From the NCBI GenBank assembly GCA_000416275.1, contig ASZJ01000185.1, positions 1 to 64,000 of the forward strand: a stretch of 64,000 bases of DNA, read 5' to 3'. Below, one piece after another: positions 25,723-36,500 of this stretch. Below the pieces are notes generated by a model. That model saw nothing but the letters and a program-made list of their open reading frames with translations. It did no database searches and was not told where the DNA came from. The stretch's first letter is position 1; every line of letters begins with the position of its first letter. This stretch comes from Osedax symbiont Rs1 (GTDB lineage Bacteria; Pseudomonadota; Gammaproteobacteria; Pseudomonadales; Balneatricaceae). The translations under genes were made by a program, and so were the position numbers.

Positions 25723-27087
25723 TTGGATTTTATTCAAACAGTAGTAGCATTTGTTGTCACATTGGGAATATTGGTCACTATCCACGAGTGGGGGCATTTT
25801 ATTGTCGCCAGATTATGCGGTGTAAAGGTGCTGAGATTTTCGGTGGGATTTGGTAAAATATTTTACTCTCGAATCGATAGACAAGGTACCGAGTTTGCGC
25901 TGGCGTTAATACCTTTAGGTGGCTACGTTAAAATGCTTGATGAGCGTGAAGGTGAAGTGCCTGAAGCACAAAAAAATCAAGCTTTCAATAATAAAAATGT
26001 CTACCAGAGAATAGCGATTGTAGCGGCGGGGCCGATAGTTAATTTGGTGTTTGCGGTCTTGGCCTACTGGCTGCTATTTGTCAGTGGTGTTAGCACGGTT
26101 GTACCCGTTATTGGTTCAGTGGTAAAAGATTCGATAGCTGAATATGCTCAATTGCCGATACAGGGTGAAATAGTCGCCATTGATGGTCAGCCAACCGCCT
26201 CCTGGCAAGAAGTTAATTTAGCGTTGGCGCGGCGTATTGGTGATTCAGGTGTGCTGCGATTGCAAATTAAGGGTGGTGAACTAGCCGAGGCGAATCATCT
26301 AGGTAATTATAGTCTCAATTTACAGAGTTGGAATTTTGATTTAGAAAAGCAGAGTCCGATTAGCGCTATTGGAATAAAACCTTTTAGGCCGGAAATTGCG
26401 CCAGTGCTAGGTGCTGTTTCTGTAGGAGGTAGAGCCGAAAAAGCCGGTCTGCTCAGCCAAGATCTGGTAGTTAGTATCTCCGGATCAAAAATAGAAACTT
26501 GGTATCATTTGGTTGAAAAAGTGCAATCATCTCCAGAGCAATCTCTAATTTTTAAGGTGTTGCGAAGTGACTCAATATTAGAAATTCCTATTACTCCCGC
26601 AGGAAAAACGCTAGAATCTGGTCGGATCATTGGTTTGGTCGGTGTGGGAGTTCAGCCGCCGCAGTGGCCGCGAGAGATGCTTCGAAATAATCAACTGGGT
26701 GTTATAGATGGGCTGGTAGCGGCGACTAATAAAACCTGGAAAATGATTAGTTTGACCTTGGGCTCGATTAAAAAAATGTTGATTGGAATTATTTCGGTTA
26801 AAAACTTGAGCGGTCCAATTACTATCGCTAAAGTGGCTAGCCAAAGCGCTGAATCAGGTTTTGAAGCGTATATTAGCTTCTTAGCGTATTTAAGTATTAG
26901 TCTCGGCGTGTTGAATTTGTTACCTATCCCCATGTTGGATGGTGGGCATTTGTTTTATTATATGATCGAAATTATTAAAGGTAAGCCTGTTTCAGAGCAA
27001 GTGCAGGGCATAGGTTTAAGAATAGGTATGGCGTTGTTGTTCGGTATGATGGCGATCGCAATGTTTAATGATGTTATGAGATTGTAA
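25723..27087 (+). CDS. rseP: RseP site-2 zinc protease
   Basis: 454 residues. This intramembrane metalloprotease cuts RseA to free the envelope-stress sigma factor. HEWGH (residues 21-25) in the first membrane helix binds zinc; LLPIPMLDGGH near residue 400 supplies the third ligand. Two PDZ-like regions lie between. The start is TTG 25723, immediately after the cdsA stop. No dxr separates the two, unlike the Pseudomonas order. Confidence 0.96.
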   Translation: MDFIQTVVAFVVTLGILVTIHEWGHFIVARLCGVKVLRFSVGFGKIFYSRIDRQGTEFALALIPLGGYVKMLDEREGEVPEAQKNQAFNNKNVYQRIAIVAAGPIVNLVFAVLAYWLLFVSGVSTVVPVIGSVVKDSIAEYAQLPIQGEIVAIDGQPTASWQEVNLALARRIGDSGVLRLQIKGGELAEANHLGNYSLNLQSWNFDLEKQSPISAIGIKPFRPEIAPVLGAVSVGGRAEKAGLLSQDLVVSISGSKIETWYHLVEKVQSSPEQSLIFKVLRSDSILEIPITPAGKTLESGRIIGLVGVGVQPPQWPREMLRNNQLGVIDGLVAATNKTWKMISLTLGSIKKMLIGIISVKNLSGPITIAKVASQSAESGFEAYISFLAYLSISLGVLNLLPIPMLDGGHLFYYMIEIIKGKPVSEQVQGIGLRIGMALLFGMMAIAMFNDVMRL

Positions 27088-27144
27088 CTAATTAATTCAG
27101 TGAGTACTGAATTTTGATCGACTTATTAAATGAAGAAGGGTTTC

Positions 27145-29463
27145 ATGAAAAAACAGTTAGGGTTATTAATCGGATTTTTGTTTTGGGCTAATATTGCAGC
27201 CGCCGCATTTCCGGCCTTTAAAGTGCAGGATATACGCCTTGAAGGGATGCAGCATATTGAACCAGGTTTAGTCTTTCGAAACTTTCCAATTACAGCGGGA
27301 GATATCGTTACTCAGCCTTCATTAAGTGCGGCAGTTAAAAGATTGTACCGCTCGGGATATTTTCAAAATATTGAAATTGATCAAGATGGTCAGATTTTAA
27401 TTCTTAAAATTATTGAGCGCCCCGCTGTCAGTAAAATACGAATTAAAGGCAATAAAGTTTTAAAGACCGATGTGTTGATAGAGGGATTGAAAAATTCCGG
27501 ATTGAAAGAAGGTGTGGTTTTTAAACGCTCAGCGATAGAGAAAATTAAAACTGAGCTGAAAAATGTCTATGCATCACAGGGGCGATACAACGCGATCGTC
27601 GATATAAAGGTCGAGGCGATTAGCGGTAATCGGGTGGCAGTTAATGTAGATATTACAGAGGGAAGAATCGCCAAAATAAACCACATTAATATTATTGGTA
27701 ACAATGTATACGCTAATGAAGAGTTAACTGAGCTGTTTCAGTCACGATTGCCCTCTATGTGGTCTTGGTTCAGTAAAGATGACCGCTATTCTAGGGAGCG
27801 TCTTTTAGCAGATATCGAAACGATGCGCTCGTATTATCTTGACCGTGGCTACATTAACTTCAAAGTGGAATCTACCCAAGTTTCAATTTCACCAGATAAA
27901 AGAAGTGTGTTCATTAGTATCAATATTGTGGAAGGTGATAAATTCCGTATTGGCAAGTTGAATGTTAAAGGTGAATTGGTTGTTTCAGAGGAGAGTTTAA
28001 GGAAGGTCATTAAACTTAAGACTGGCGATACATTTTCCCGTCAGAGATTGAGCGCTTCTCGCGAGGCGATGATTGAAGTGCTGGGTAACAGCGGTTATAT
28101 GTTTGCCGATATTCAACCTAATCCTAATAAAGTTGACGAGGCTACCGTAGACATAGATTTTTATATCAGACCGGGAAAGCGTACTTACGTTAGACGTATC
28201 AATATCCGGGGCAATGAAAAAACTGCTGATTTAGTGATTCGTAGGCAGCTGAAACAAATGGAATCTGCGATTGCCTCCAGTGGTAAAATCAAAAAATCTA
28301 AAGAGACTTTAGATCGCTCTGGATATTTTTCTCAAGTTGATATTGCCACCACGCCAGTGGCCGGAACCGATGATCAAATAGATGTTGAACTGACTGTTCA
28401 AGAGCAGTCATCTGGTAATTTTACCGCCAGTGTAGGATTTTCACAAAGTGAAAAATTGATTCTAGATTTTGGCATATCACAAGATAACTTTCTCGGTTCT
28501 GGTAATCGGGTCAGTGCCAATTTTTCACAATCTGATGTTAAGCAGCAAATTAGATTTGACTACACCAATCCATTTTATACTGTAGATGGGGTGAGTCGTG
28601 GTTTTGATGTGTTTTATCGTAAAGAAGATTTCGATGAAAACTCCTCCAGTAAATACAAAATTGATGAGTATGGTGCGGGTGTGACTTTTGGCTATCCGAT
28701 TAATGAATATCAAAGGTTGGCCGTAAGATTTGGTGCTGAGAACATAAAGGTAACGCCAAATAATCTTACCAGTGTAGAAGTGAAAAGTTACATTCTAAAT
28801 AACGGTAAAAAATTCACCAATACGAATGCGACTTTCTACTGGAATGAAAATCGGATGAATCGCAATATATTCCCGACTAAGGGGCGTAAACAAAGTGTTA
28901 GTTTAGAGGTTTCTATTCCCGGCAGTGATTTGAGTTACTATCGACTTAGCTATAACGGCTCGTGGATAAAGCCGTTTAGTGAAGATGAAAAGTGGTTGAT
29001 TGGAGCGAGGGGAAAACTCGCCTACGCGAATACATTAGGCGATAAAGATTTCCCTTTCTTTAAAAACTATTTCGCGGGTGGTATAGGGTCAATGCGTGGC
29101 GTGTCGTCAAACTCACTGGGGCCAAAAGATAGTTTAAGAGACTCTATTGGTGGTAATGTGATGGTGACTGGTGGTGTTGACGTAGTTTTTCCAATGATTG
29201 GCATCGATGATCCTAAAAAATATCGCACTTCACTGTTCTTAGACTTTGGTGGAATATATGCGACAGATTGCATAGCGGGAGACCCTGCTAAGTCGGTCTG
29301 TAATCAAGGGATTAAATTTGACGATCTGAAATACTCGGCAGGTTTAGGATTTACCTGGTTAACTCCACTAGGTCCTCTTACCTTCTCCTATGCTAAATTA
29401 TTGAATAAGAAAGCAGGCGATGAAGAAAAGAGCTTTGATTTCACATTGGGCGGTACTTTTTAA
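27145..29463 (+). CDS. bamA: Outer membrane protein assembly factor BamA
   Basis: 772 residues. A signal peptide (to about AAAA) is followed by five POTRA domains (about residues 20-420; e.g. FKVQDIRLEGMQ and VSKIRIKGNKV) and a C-terminal 16-strand barrel with the FAGGIGSMRG loop motif (the VRGF/Y region) and terminal Phe. ATG 27145 has GAAGGG seven bases upstream; ATG 27130 has no ribosome site. It is the core of the BAM complex, with BamE at 12.4 kb. lpxD follows after 22 bp, with no skp. Confidence 0.97.
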   Translation: MKKQLGLLIGFLFWANIAAAAFPAFKVQDIRLEGMQHIEPGLVFRNFPITAGDIVTQPSLSAAVKRLYRSGYFQNIEIDQDGQILILKIIERPAVSKIRIKGNKVLKTDVLIEGLKNSGLKEGVVFKRSAIEKIKTELKNVYASQGRYNAIVDIKVEAISGNRVAVNVDITEGRIAKINHINIIGNNVYANEELTELFQSRLPSMWSWFSKDDRYSRERLLADIETMRSYYLDRGYINFKVESTQVSISPDKRSVFISINIVEGDKFRIGKLNVKGELVVSEESLRKVIKLKTGDTFSRQRLSASREAMIEVLGNSGYMFADIQPNPNKVDEATVDIDFYIRPGKRTYVRRINIRGNEKTADLVIRRQLKQMESAIASSGKIKKSKETLDRSGYFSQVDIATTPVAGTDDQIDVELTVQEQSSGNFTASVGFSQSEKLILDFGISQDNFLGSGNRVSANFSQSDVKQQIRFDYTNPFYTVDGVSRGFDVFYRKEDFDENSSSKYKIDEYGAGVTFGYPINEYQRLAVRFGAENIKVTPNNLTSVEVKSYILNNGKKFTNTNATFYWNENRMNRNIFPTKGRKQSVSLEVSIPGSDLSYYRLSYNGSWIKPFSEDEKWLIGARGKLAYANTLGDKDFPFFKNYFAGGIGSMRGVSSNSLGPKDSLRDSIGGNVMVTGGVDVVFPMIGIDDPKKYRTSLFLDFGGIYATDCIAGDPAKSVCNQGIKFDDLKYSAGLGFTWLTPLGPLTFSYAKLLNKKAGDEEKSFDFTLGGTF

Positions 29464-29485
29464 TTGATACGAATCGAGGATCAAT

Positions 29486-30529
29486 GTGTATAGCGTCTCG
29501 CAGATAGCCATCTTTTTAGAGGGTGAAATATTCGGCGACGTCAATGCTAGAGTCAAACGACTTTCCCCTTTAGATCAAGCGATTGAAGGGGATATTAGTT
29601 TTTGTGCGCAAGCTAAATTTATTAGTGGCTTGTCTGCCAGTAAAGCCTCCGTTGTTTTAGTAAAAAAGCAACACCAGCAACAAGTAACAACTACCGCGAT
29701 TGTGGTCAATGATCCATATCTAGCATTCGCTCAGCTCAGTCAGTGGTTTGATTGGCGGGCACCTGTGGTATCGGGTCAAGCGGCCAACGTTTGCGTGTCC
29801 AAGTCAGCTAAAATCTCTGCTACCGCTCAAATTTGTCATGGAGCGGTGATCGGTGACCATGTTATTATTCAAGATGCTTGTTATATAGGTCCCAATACAG
29901 TGTTAGGTAACGACTGTATTGTTGGTGCCAACAGTCGCCTTGAAGCTAACGTCACTTTATATCAAGATGTGCATGTCGGAGAAAACTGTATCCTTCACTC
30001 CGGCGCTGTTATCGGTGCCGATGGTTTTGGTTTTGCTAAAAAAAACCAAGGTTGGCAAAAAATCTATCAACTGGCAGGTGTGCGAATTGGCAGTGATGTT
30101 GAAATCGGTGCCTGCACCACCATCGACCGTGGGGCGCTGTCTCACACCGTCATAGGTAATGGCGTCAAATTAGATAATCAAGTGCAAATTGCGCACAATG
30201 TGGTTTTAGGTGACTACACCGCTATCGCCGGCTGTACAGCGATTGCTGGGAGCACATCGATTGGTGATAACTGTACTATTGCCGGTATGTCGGGTGTTAC
30301 CGGTCACTTAGATATAGCGGCGGGGACTCATATAACAGCGATGAGTTTAGTCAGTCGCTCTATCAAAGAAGCGGGTGTTTACTCCTCGGGTACCGGTGTT
30401 GAGAAACATCAAAGTTGGAAAAAAAATGTGGTTAGGTTTCGCAGTTTAGATGCAATGGCTAGACGCATAAAAATTTTAGAAAAAGAGATGCAGCAGCATA
30501 CGACAATAATGGAACAAGGCAAAAAATAA
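29486..30529 (+). CDS. lpxD: UDP-3-O-acylglucosamine N-acyltransferase
   Basis: 347 residues, third step of lipid A synthesis. An N-terminal uridine-binding domain is followed by left-handed beta-helix hexapeptide repeats (about 110-310). The catalytic-histidine segment [16 protein letters not shown] and a C-terminal helix are present. GTG 29486 with GAGGA upstream is the start. It shares one base with fabZ. Confidence 0.97.
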   Translation: MYSVSQIAIFLEGEIFGDVNARVKRLSPLDQAIEGDISFCAQAKFISGLSASKASVVLVKKQHQQQVTTTAIVVNDPYLAFAQLSQWFDWRAPVVSGQAANVCVSKSAKISATAQICHGAVIGDHVIIQDACYIGPNTVLGNDCIVGANSRLEANVTLYQDVHVGENCILHSGAVIGADGFGFAKKNQGWQKIYQLAGVRIGSDVEIGACTTIDRGALSHTVIGNGVKLDNQVQIAHNVVLGDYTAIAGCTAIAGSTSIGDNCTIAGMSGVTGHLDIAAGTHITAMSLVSRSIKEAGVYSSGTGVEKHQSWKKNVVRFRSLDAMARRIKILEKEMQQHTTIMEQGKK

Positions 30530-30960
30530 TGATGGATGTAAATCAGATTCGCGAATATTTACCGCACAGGTACCCTTTTTTACTGGTCGACAGGGTGGTG
30601 AGTATAACACTAGGTGAATCGATTCACGCCTTTAAAAATGTGACGGTAAATGAGCCCTTCTTTAATGGTCACTTCCCGGAACAACCTGTTATGCCAGGAG
30701 TTTTGATTCTAGAATCGATGGCGCAAGCGGCCGGTATTTTGGGTTTCAAAACTATGGCTAAAACCCCGCAAGATGGTTCGATGTACTATTTTGTTGGCTC
30801 GGATAAATTGCGTTTTAAGAGGCCGGTTGTGCCCGGGGATAAGTTGGAATTATTTGCAGAGATTATTTCAGAGAGGCGCGGTATCTGGAAGTTTGACGTC
30901 AGAGCAGAAGTTGCAGGTAAATTGGTTAGTTCTGCAACCATACTCTGTGCAGACCGGTAG
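30529..30960 (+). CDS. fabZ: 3-hydroxyacyl-ACP dehydratase FabZ
   Basis: 143 residues. It dehydrates beta-hydroxyacyl-ACP in fatty acid elongation. His48 ([11 protein letters not shown]) and Glu62 ([11 protein letters not shown]) form the hot-dog-fold active site. It overlaps lpxD by one base. Lying between lpxD and lpxA, it links supply of hydroxyacyl chains to lipid A. Confidence 0.98.
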   Translation: MMDVNQIREYLPHRYPFLLVDRVVSITLGESIHAFKNVTVNEPFFNGHFPEQPVMPGVLILESMAQAAGILGFKTMAKTPQDGSMYYFVGSDKLRFKRPVVPGDKLELFAEIISERRGIWKFDVRAEVAGKLVSSATILCADR

Positions 30961-30970
30961 GAAAATAATA

Positions 30971-31759
30971 GTGAAAGAAGCTAGTCCGTTAATTCACCCC
31001 AGCGCCATTATAGATCCCTCTGCGGTGTTAGCAGAGGGCGTCAGTGTAGGGCCATGGACAATTATTGGCGCTGGAGTAGAGATTGAGGCGGGTACTGAAG
31101 TCGCATCCCATGTGGTTGTTAAAGGTCCCTGTAAAATCGGCAAGAATAATAAGATTTTTCAATTTAGTTCAATTGGTGAAGATTGCCAAGACAAAAAATA
31201 TCAAGGCGAAGTGACCTCTTTAGAAATCGGCGATAACAATGTTTTTCGTGAGAGTTGTACTATTCACCGCGGCACCATTCAAGATAATGCTATCACTAAG
31301 ATAGGCAGTGGCAATTTATTTATGGTGAATGTGCATGTTGCTCATGATTGTAAAATTGGCAATGATATCATTATGGCGAATAACTCCGCCGCAGCTGGGC
31401 ATGTAGTCATAGGCGATAGAGCTATCCTAGGTGGTTTTACCGCGATACACCAATTTTGTCACATAGGCCCCTCGGTAATGTGCGGAGCAGGCACAGTGAT
31501 CTTTAAAGATATCCCCGCTTTTGTGATGGCTAGTGGTCACCCGGCAAAACCGCACGGTATTAATACTGAAGGGTTGAAACGCTTAGGTTATACACCAGCG
31601 GCTATCGCCGACCTCAAGCGCGCTTATAAAATAATTTACAGACGTGGATTAACCACTGAGGACGCCATCCAAGAGTTGTTGGTATTGGCTGTCCAGACCC
31701 CGGCAGTTAATGCCCTAATCGACAGTCTGCAACATTCATCTAGAGGTATCATTCGCTAG
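30971..31759 (+). CDS. lpxA: UDP-N-acetylglucosamine O-acyltransferase
   Basis: 262 residues. First lipid A enzyme, built of hexapeptide repeats starting IHPSAIIDPSAVLAEGVSVGP. Its NVHVAHDCKIGND segment holds the catalytic His. A GTG at 30971 with AGGA 8 bases upstream is taken as start. The frame is open back to 30773, but that part is fabZ read in another frame. Confidence 0.96.
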   Translation: MKEASPLIHPSAIIDPSAVLAEGVSVGPWTIIGAGVEIEAGTEVASHVVVKGPCKIGKNNKIFQFSSIGEDCQDKKYQGEVTSLEIGDNNVFRESCTIHRGTIQDNAITKIGSGNLFMVNVHVAHDCKIGNDIIMANNSAAAGHVVIGDRAILGGFTAIHQFCHIGPSVMCGAGTVIFKDIPAFVMASGHPAKPHGINTEGLKRLGYTPAAIADLKRAYKIIYRRGLTTEDAIQELLVLAVQTPAVNALIDSLQHSSRGIIR

Positions 31760-31786
31760 TGTGCAGCTTAAAGGGGCCTAGCTAGA

Positions 31787-32947
31787 GTGCCGGCCTTAAG
31801 AGTGGCAATTATCGCCGGAGAAGCCTCGGGTGATATTTTGGCTGCGGGTTTAATGCAGGCGCTGAAAAAAATCTACCCGAAAATTGAATTTTACGGAGTA
31901 GGTGGCGATTTAATGATCGCCGAAGGTTTGGTGAGCAAGGCTCCGATGGAGCAGCTCTCGGTGATGGGGCTGTGGGAAGTGCTCGGTCGATTGCGGGTGC
32001 TGTTAAAACTTCGCAAACAGCTGATTGCAGACTTTATCAAGAATCCACCCGATTTGTTCATCGGTGTTGATGCCCCAGATTTTAACTTGAATATTGAATT
32101 GGCACTCAAAGAGGCCGGTATTTTAACGGTTCACTACGTCAGTCCATCGGTGTGGGCCTGGAAAAAAAAGCGCATTTTTAAAATCAAAAAAGCAGTCGAC
32201 CTACTGTTAACTCTGTTCCCTTTTGAGCAGCAGCACTATCGAGAAACGCAGCAAAATATTGCTTTTGTTGGTCATACATTGGCAGAATTAATTCCTCAAC
32301 AATACGATACTCAAAGCTTTAAAAGGAAACTGGCACTTGCTGAAAATGCTAAAGTTATCGCGCTATTACCTGGCAGTAGAAGTAGTGAAACTAAGTATTT
32401 GCTCGGGGTTTTTTTAGCCACGGCGCAGCTGTTTCATCAACACTATCCGCAAGTCCTATTCGTGCTGCCAGCGGCTAATCAATACCGCTACGATGAAATA
32501 AAGTTGCAGCTAGAGCAGTATCCTGATTTGCCGGTGACGCTATTGCTACAGCAATCAAGGGATGCGCTGTCGGCGTGTGATGCGGTGTTGATCGCATCAG
32601 GTACTGCCACATTAGAGGCGGCGCTACTGGGAAAGCCGATGGTGGTTGCCTATAAAATGGCCGCTGTTACTTACGCGATCTACTCTCGAATGATAAGTGC
32701 TAAATACATCTCGCTGCCTAATTTACTGGCGGGAGAGCTGTTAGTTCCGGAACTATTACAAAGCCAAGTGACCGTTGATAATTTATTTGCAGAGCTGGAA
32801 AAAGCGCTATTTGATGAGCAGCGCCGGGACTATCAATGCCGTCAATTTAAAAAGATTCACCGGCAACTGGATATGGCAGCCAGTGACAGAGCGGCAGCTG
32901 CGATACAAAAATTACTCAAACAGGCGCCACCAGACCCGAATTGCTAA
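31787..32947 (+). CDS. lpxB: Lipid-A-disaccharide synthase
   Basis: 386 residues of the GT-B glycosyltransferase fold. [15 protein letters not shown] at the N-terminus, [13 protein letters not shown] (about 118-130) and the C-terminal [21 protein letters not shown] donor-site segment are diagnostic. It condenses UDP-diacylglucosamine and lipid X. GTG start. It overlaps an upstream in-frame extension of rnhB but not its preferred start. Confidence 0.97.
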   Translation: MPALRVAIIAGEASGDILAAGLMQALKKIYPKIEFYGVGGDLMIAEGLVSKAPMEQLSVMGLWEVLGRLRVLLKLRKQLIADFIKNPPDLFIGVDAPDFNLNIELALKEAGILTVHYVSPSVWAWKKKRIFKIKKAVDLLLTLFPFEQQHYRETQQNIAFVGHTLAELIPQQYDTQSFKRKLALAENAKVIALLPGSRSSETKYLLGVFLATAQLFHQHYPQVLFVLPAANQYRYDEIKLQLEQYPDLPVTLLLQQSRDALSACDAVLIASGTATLEAALLGKPMVVAYKMAAVTYAIYSRMISAKYISLPNLLAGELLVPELLQSQVTVDNLFAELEKALFDEQRRDYQCRQFKKIHRQLDMAASDRAAAAIQKLLKQAPPDPNC

Positions 32948-32961
32948 TAGATGAGAGCCAA

Positions 32962-33549
32962 ATGTTAGATTTAGAACAGTATCAAAAGATCGAGTTGTTA
33001 GCGGGTTGTGACGAGGTTGGACGAGGGCCGCTAGTAGCTGACGTGGTTTCAGCCGCGGTTATTTTAAACCCTGCCAAACCAATTGCCGGCTTGGCAGATT
33101 CAAAAAAACTCAGTGAAAAAAAACGCGAGTACCTATATCGGCAAATCATCGAGCATGCGCTTTGCTATGCGATTGGTAGGGCGTCACCTGCAGAAATTGA
33201 TCAAATCAATATACTGCAAGCTAGTATGTTGGCGATGAAGCGCGCCATTGAAGGCTTGGCTATTAAGCCGGTGATGGTCTTGGTCGATGGTAATCGCTGT
33301 CCTGATATTAGCTTCCCCTGTGAGGCCATCGTCAAAGGTGACGACAAAGTTGCGGCGATCAGTGCGGCATCTATTGTGGCGAAAGTGATCAGGGACAGAG
33401 AAATGCACGCCCTACATCTAATCCATCCTGAATACGGTTTTGATCGACACAAAGGTTATCCGACAAAAGAGCATTTCAAAGCGCTGGCTAAATACGGGGT
33501 ATTGGCATGCCATCGTAAAAGTTTTAAGCCGGTAAAAGTGTTACTCTGA
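32962..33549 (+). CDS. rnhB: Ribonuclease HII
   Basis: 195 residues. It removes ribonucleotides from [12 protein letters not shown] (residues 16-24) carries the first Asp-Glu pair. [10 protein letters not shown] and [15 protein letters not shown] hold the other key residues. ATG 32962 with GAGAG upstream is preferred to a TTG at 32941 that would overlap lpxB. Confidence 0.97.
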   Translation: MLDLEQYQKIELLAGCDEVGRGPLVADVVSAAVILNPAKPIAGLADSKKLSEKKREYLYRQIIEHALCYAIGRASPAEIDQINILQASMLAMKRAIEGLAIKPVMVLVDGNRCPDISFPCEAIVKGDDKVAAISAASIVAKVIRDREMHALHLIHPEYGFDRHKGYPTKEHFKALAKYGVLACHRKSFKPVKVLL

Positions 33550-33599
33550 CCATCCTCACCAAATAAGCCATTATTTTCCAGCAGGGAAAAAACGTTCCT

Positions 33600-36500
33600 A
33601 TGTCTCAATCATTTATTCATCTTCGCACTCACACAGAATATTCAGTCGTCGATGGACTGTGTCGAATTAAAGCCTTAGTAGGCGCGGCAAAAAACGCGGC
33701 CATGCCCGCGGTCGCAGTGACCGATCATATTAATTTATTCGGTTTAATTAAATTTTATAAAGCGGCTACTAGTGCGGGAATAAAGCCAATTTGCGGGGTT
33801 GATCTAATGGTGATCAACGATGATTTAAAAGGTGAGCCTTATATCATTACACTGCTGGCACAGAATGCACTAGGTTACCGTAATTTGATGGAGCTGATCT
33901 CCAGAGGTTACGAGCAGGGGCAAAATTTCGTACTCGATAAAGTACTGGTAAAAAAAAGCTGGTTACTGGCGCAGACCGAGGGATTGATTGCCCTTTCATC
34001 GGCGGGTAAAGGTGAATTGGGTAAGGCGCTGTTAGCGCAAAACCCAGACGCTGAAAAAATCCTCGCGCAGTGGATGGCGGCCTTTGAAAATCGTTTTTAC
34101 ATTGAGTTGCAGCGCACTGGCAGAGTGCAGGAAAACCAGCTGGTAGAGCGCAGCGTGCGATTAGCCGCTAAAATGGCTTGCCCAGTAGTGGCGACCAACG
34201 ATGTGATGTTCATAAAAACTACTGATTTCGATGCTCATGAAGCGCGGGTCTGTATTAATCAGTCTCGAGTATTGGATGACCCTAAGCGGCCTCGGGATTA
34301 CAGTGAACAACAATATTTTCGCAGCTCAGAAGAGATGTTAGAGTTGTTTTCAGATATTCCTTCGGCGCTGCAAAATACCTTGGAAATAGCCAAGCGCTGT
34401 AACATTGAATTAGATCTAGGCACCTATTATCTGCCGAAATACCCGATTCCTGCCGGAATGACCATGGACGAGTTTTTCCGAGATGTGTCAGAGAAAGGTT
34501 TGGAGGAGCGGCTGGCGGTACTGCTCGATAAAAACGATCCTGAATACGCCGCTAAGCGCCAGCTGTACTACGATCGTTTGGAATTTGAATTAGAAATCAT
34601 TATTCAAATGGGTTTTCCCGGCTATTTTTTGATCGTCATGGACTTTATAAAATGGGGCAAAGATAACGGTATTCCGGTTGGGCCAGGGCGAGGTTCAGGA
34701 GCGGGTTCGCTAATTGCCTACGCGCAAAAAATTACCGATTTGGATCCTTTGGAATACGACTTGCTGTTTGAGCGATTCCTCAACCCAGAGCGTGTTTCAA
34801 TGCCGGATTTCGATATCGATTTCTGCATGGATAATCGCGATAAAGTAATTGATTACGTGGCGAGAACCTACGGTCGCGATGCGGTTTCACAAATAGTTAC
34901 CTTTGGCACTATGGCCGCCAAGGCGGTGGTACGTGATGTTGCAAGAGTGCAGGGCAAGCCCTTCGGTTTAGCGGATAAGTTATCTAAACTGATCCCCTTC
35001 GAAGTCGGTATAACCTTGACTAAAGCACTGGAGATAGAGCCGGCTCTCGATGAGTTTGTCAAAGGCAGCGAAGAAGCGCAAGAAATAATGGACATGGCGC
35101 TTAAACTCGAGGGCACGGTGCGCGGTACTGGTAAGCACGCTGGCGGTGTGGTGATCGCCCCGACCAAGTTGACTGATTTTTCGGCGACGCTTTGCGATGC
35201 AGAAGGTCAAGGTTTAGTCACCCAGTTTGACAAAAATGATGTCGAGGAAGCGGGTTTAGTTAAGTTTGACTTTCTCGGTTTGCGGACTTTAACGATCATT
35301 GATTGGGCGCTGAAGACGATCAATGCCAAGCGCGCTAAAGAAGGTCGGGATGAACTTGATATAGCGTTGATAGATCTAGAGGACTCCGCCACTTTTGACT
35401 TGTTGAAAACCGCAGAGACAACAGCGGTCTTTCAGCTGGAGTCAAGCGGCATGAAAGATCTGGTTTCGAAACTGCTACCCAGTCGCTTTGAAGATATTAT
35501 CGCCTTAGTCGCGCTGTTTCGCCCCGGTCCGTTACAATCGGGCATGGTGGATGATTTTATTAATCGCAAGCACGGTCGCGCGGAAATGGCATGGCCGCAT
35601 GCAGATTATCAATTAGACATTTTGCAACCGGTACTTGAGCCGACCTACGGCATTATTTTGTATCAGGAACAAATAATGCAGATAGCCCAAGTGATGGCCA
35701 GTTTTACTTTAGGTGGAGCTGACATGCTGCGGCGTGCTATGGGTAAAAAGAAGCCGGAGGAGATGGCCAAGCAGCGCGGTGCTTTCCTCGAGGGGTGCGA
35801 AAAAAATGGTATCGATCAAAAGCTCGCCGGTAATATCTTTGATTTGGTGGAAAAATTTGCCGGCTACGGCTTTAATAAATCACACTCAGCGGCCTATGCG
35901 CTGGTCTCCTATCAGACCGCTTGGTTAAAAACTCACTACCCAGCGCCTTTTATGGCGGCGGTTATGTCAGCGGATATGCAGACCACAGAAAAGGTGGTAG
36001 TGTTTGTTGAAGAGTGCCGAAAAATGGGCATCGCACCGGCCTTGCCGAGTGTGCAAAATGGTGGCTATAAATTTACCGTCGATCCTCAGGGGCAGATTAT
36101 ATATGGCTTAGGCGCGATCAAAGGTGTCGGTGAAGGGCCGATCGAAGCGATCATTGAAGCGCGTAATGATGGCGCTGGCAAATTTCAAGATATGTATGAG
36201 TTCTGCGAGCGAGTTGGCGCCAAAAAGCTCAATAAACGGGTCTTAGAAGGACTGATTCGCAGTGGTGCTATGGATGACTTAGGTCCGACACGCGCGGTGA
36301 TGGTCGCTTCAATCTCCGATGCGTTAAAAGGTGCTGATCAAAGTGCCCACAACCAAAATTCGGGGATGTTTGATCTGTTCGGCAGTGATGATCAAGAGCA
36401 GGCCCGAGATCCCTTTGAAGAAAATCGCAAGGTCAGAAACTGGACCGATAGAGAGCGATTGAAAGGTGAGTTAGACACGCTTGGATTGTACCTAACGGGG

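Noticed and set aside
30773..30970. N-terminal extension of LpxA
   Set aside because: This is fabZ read in another frame.
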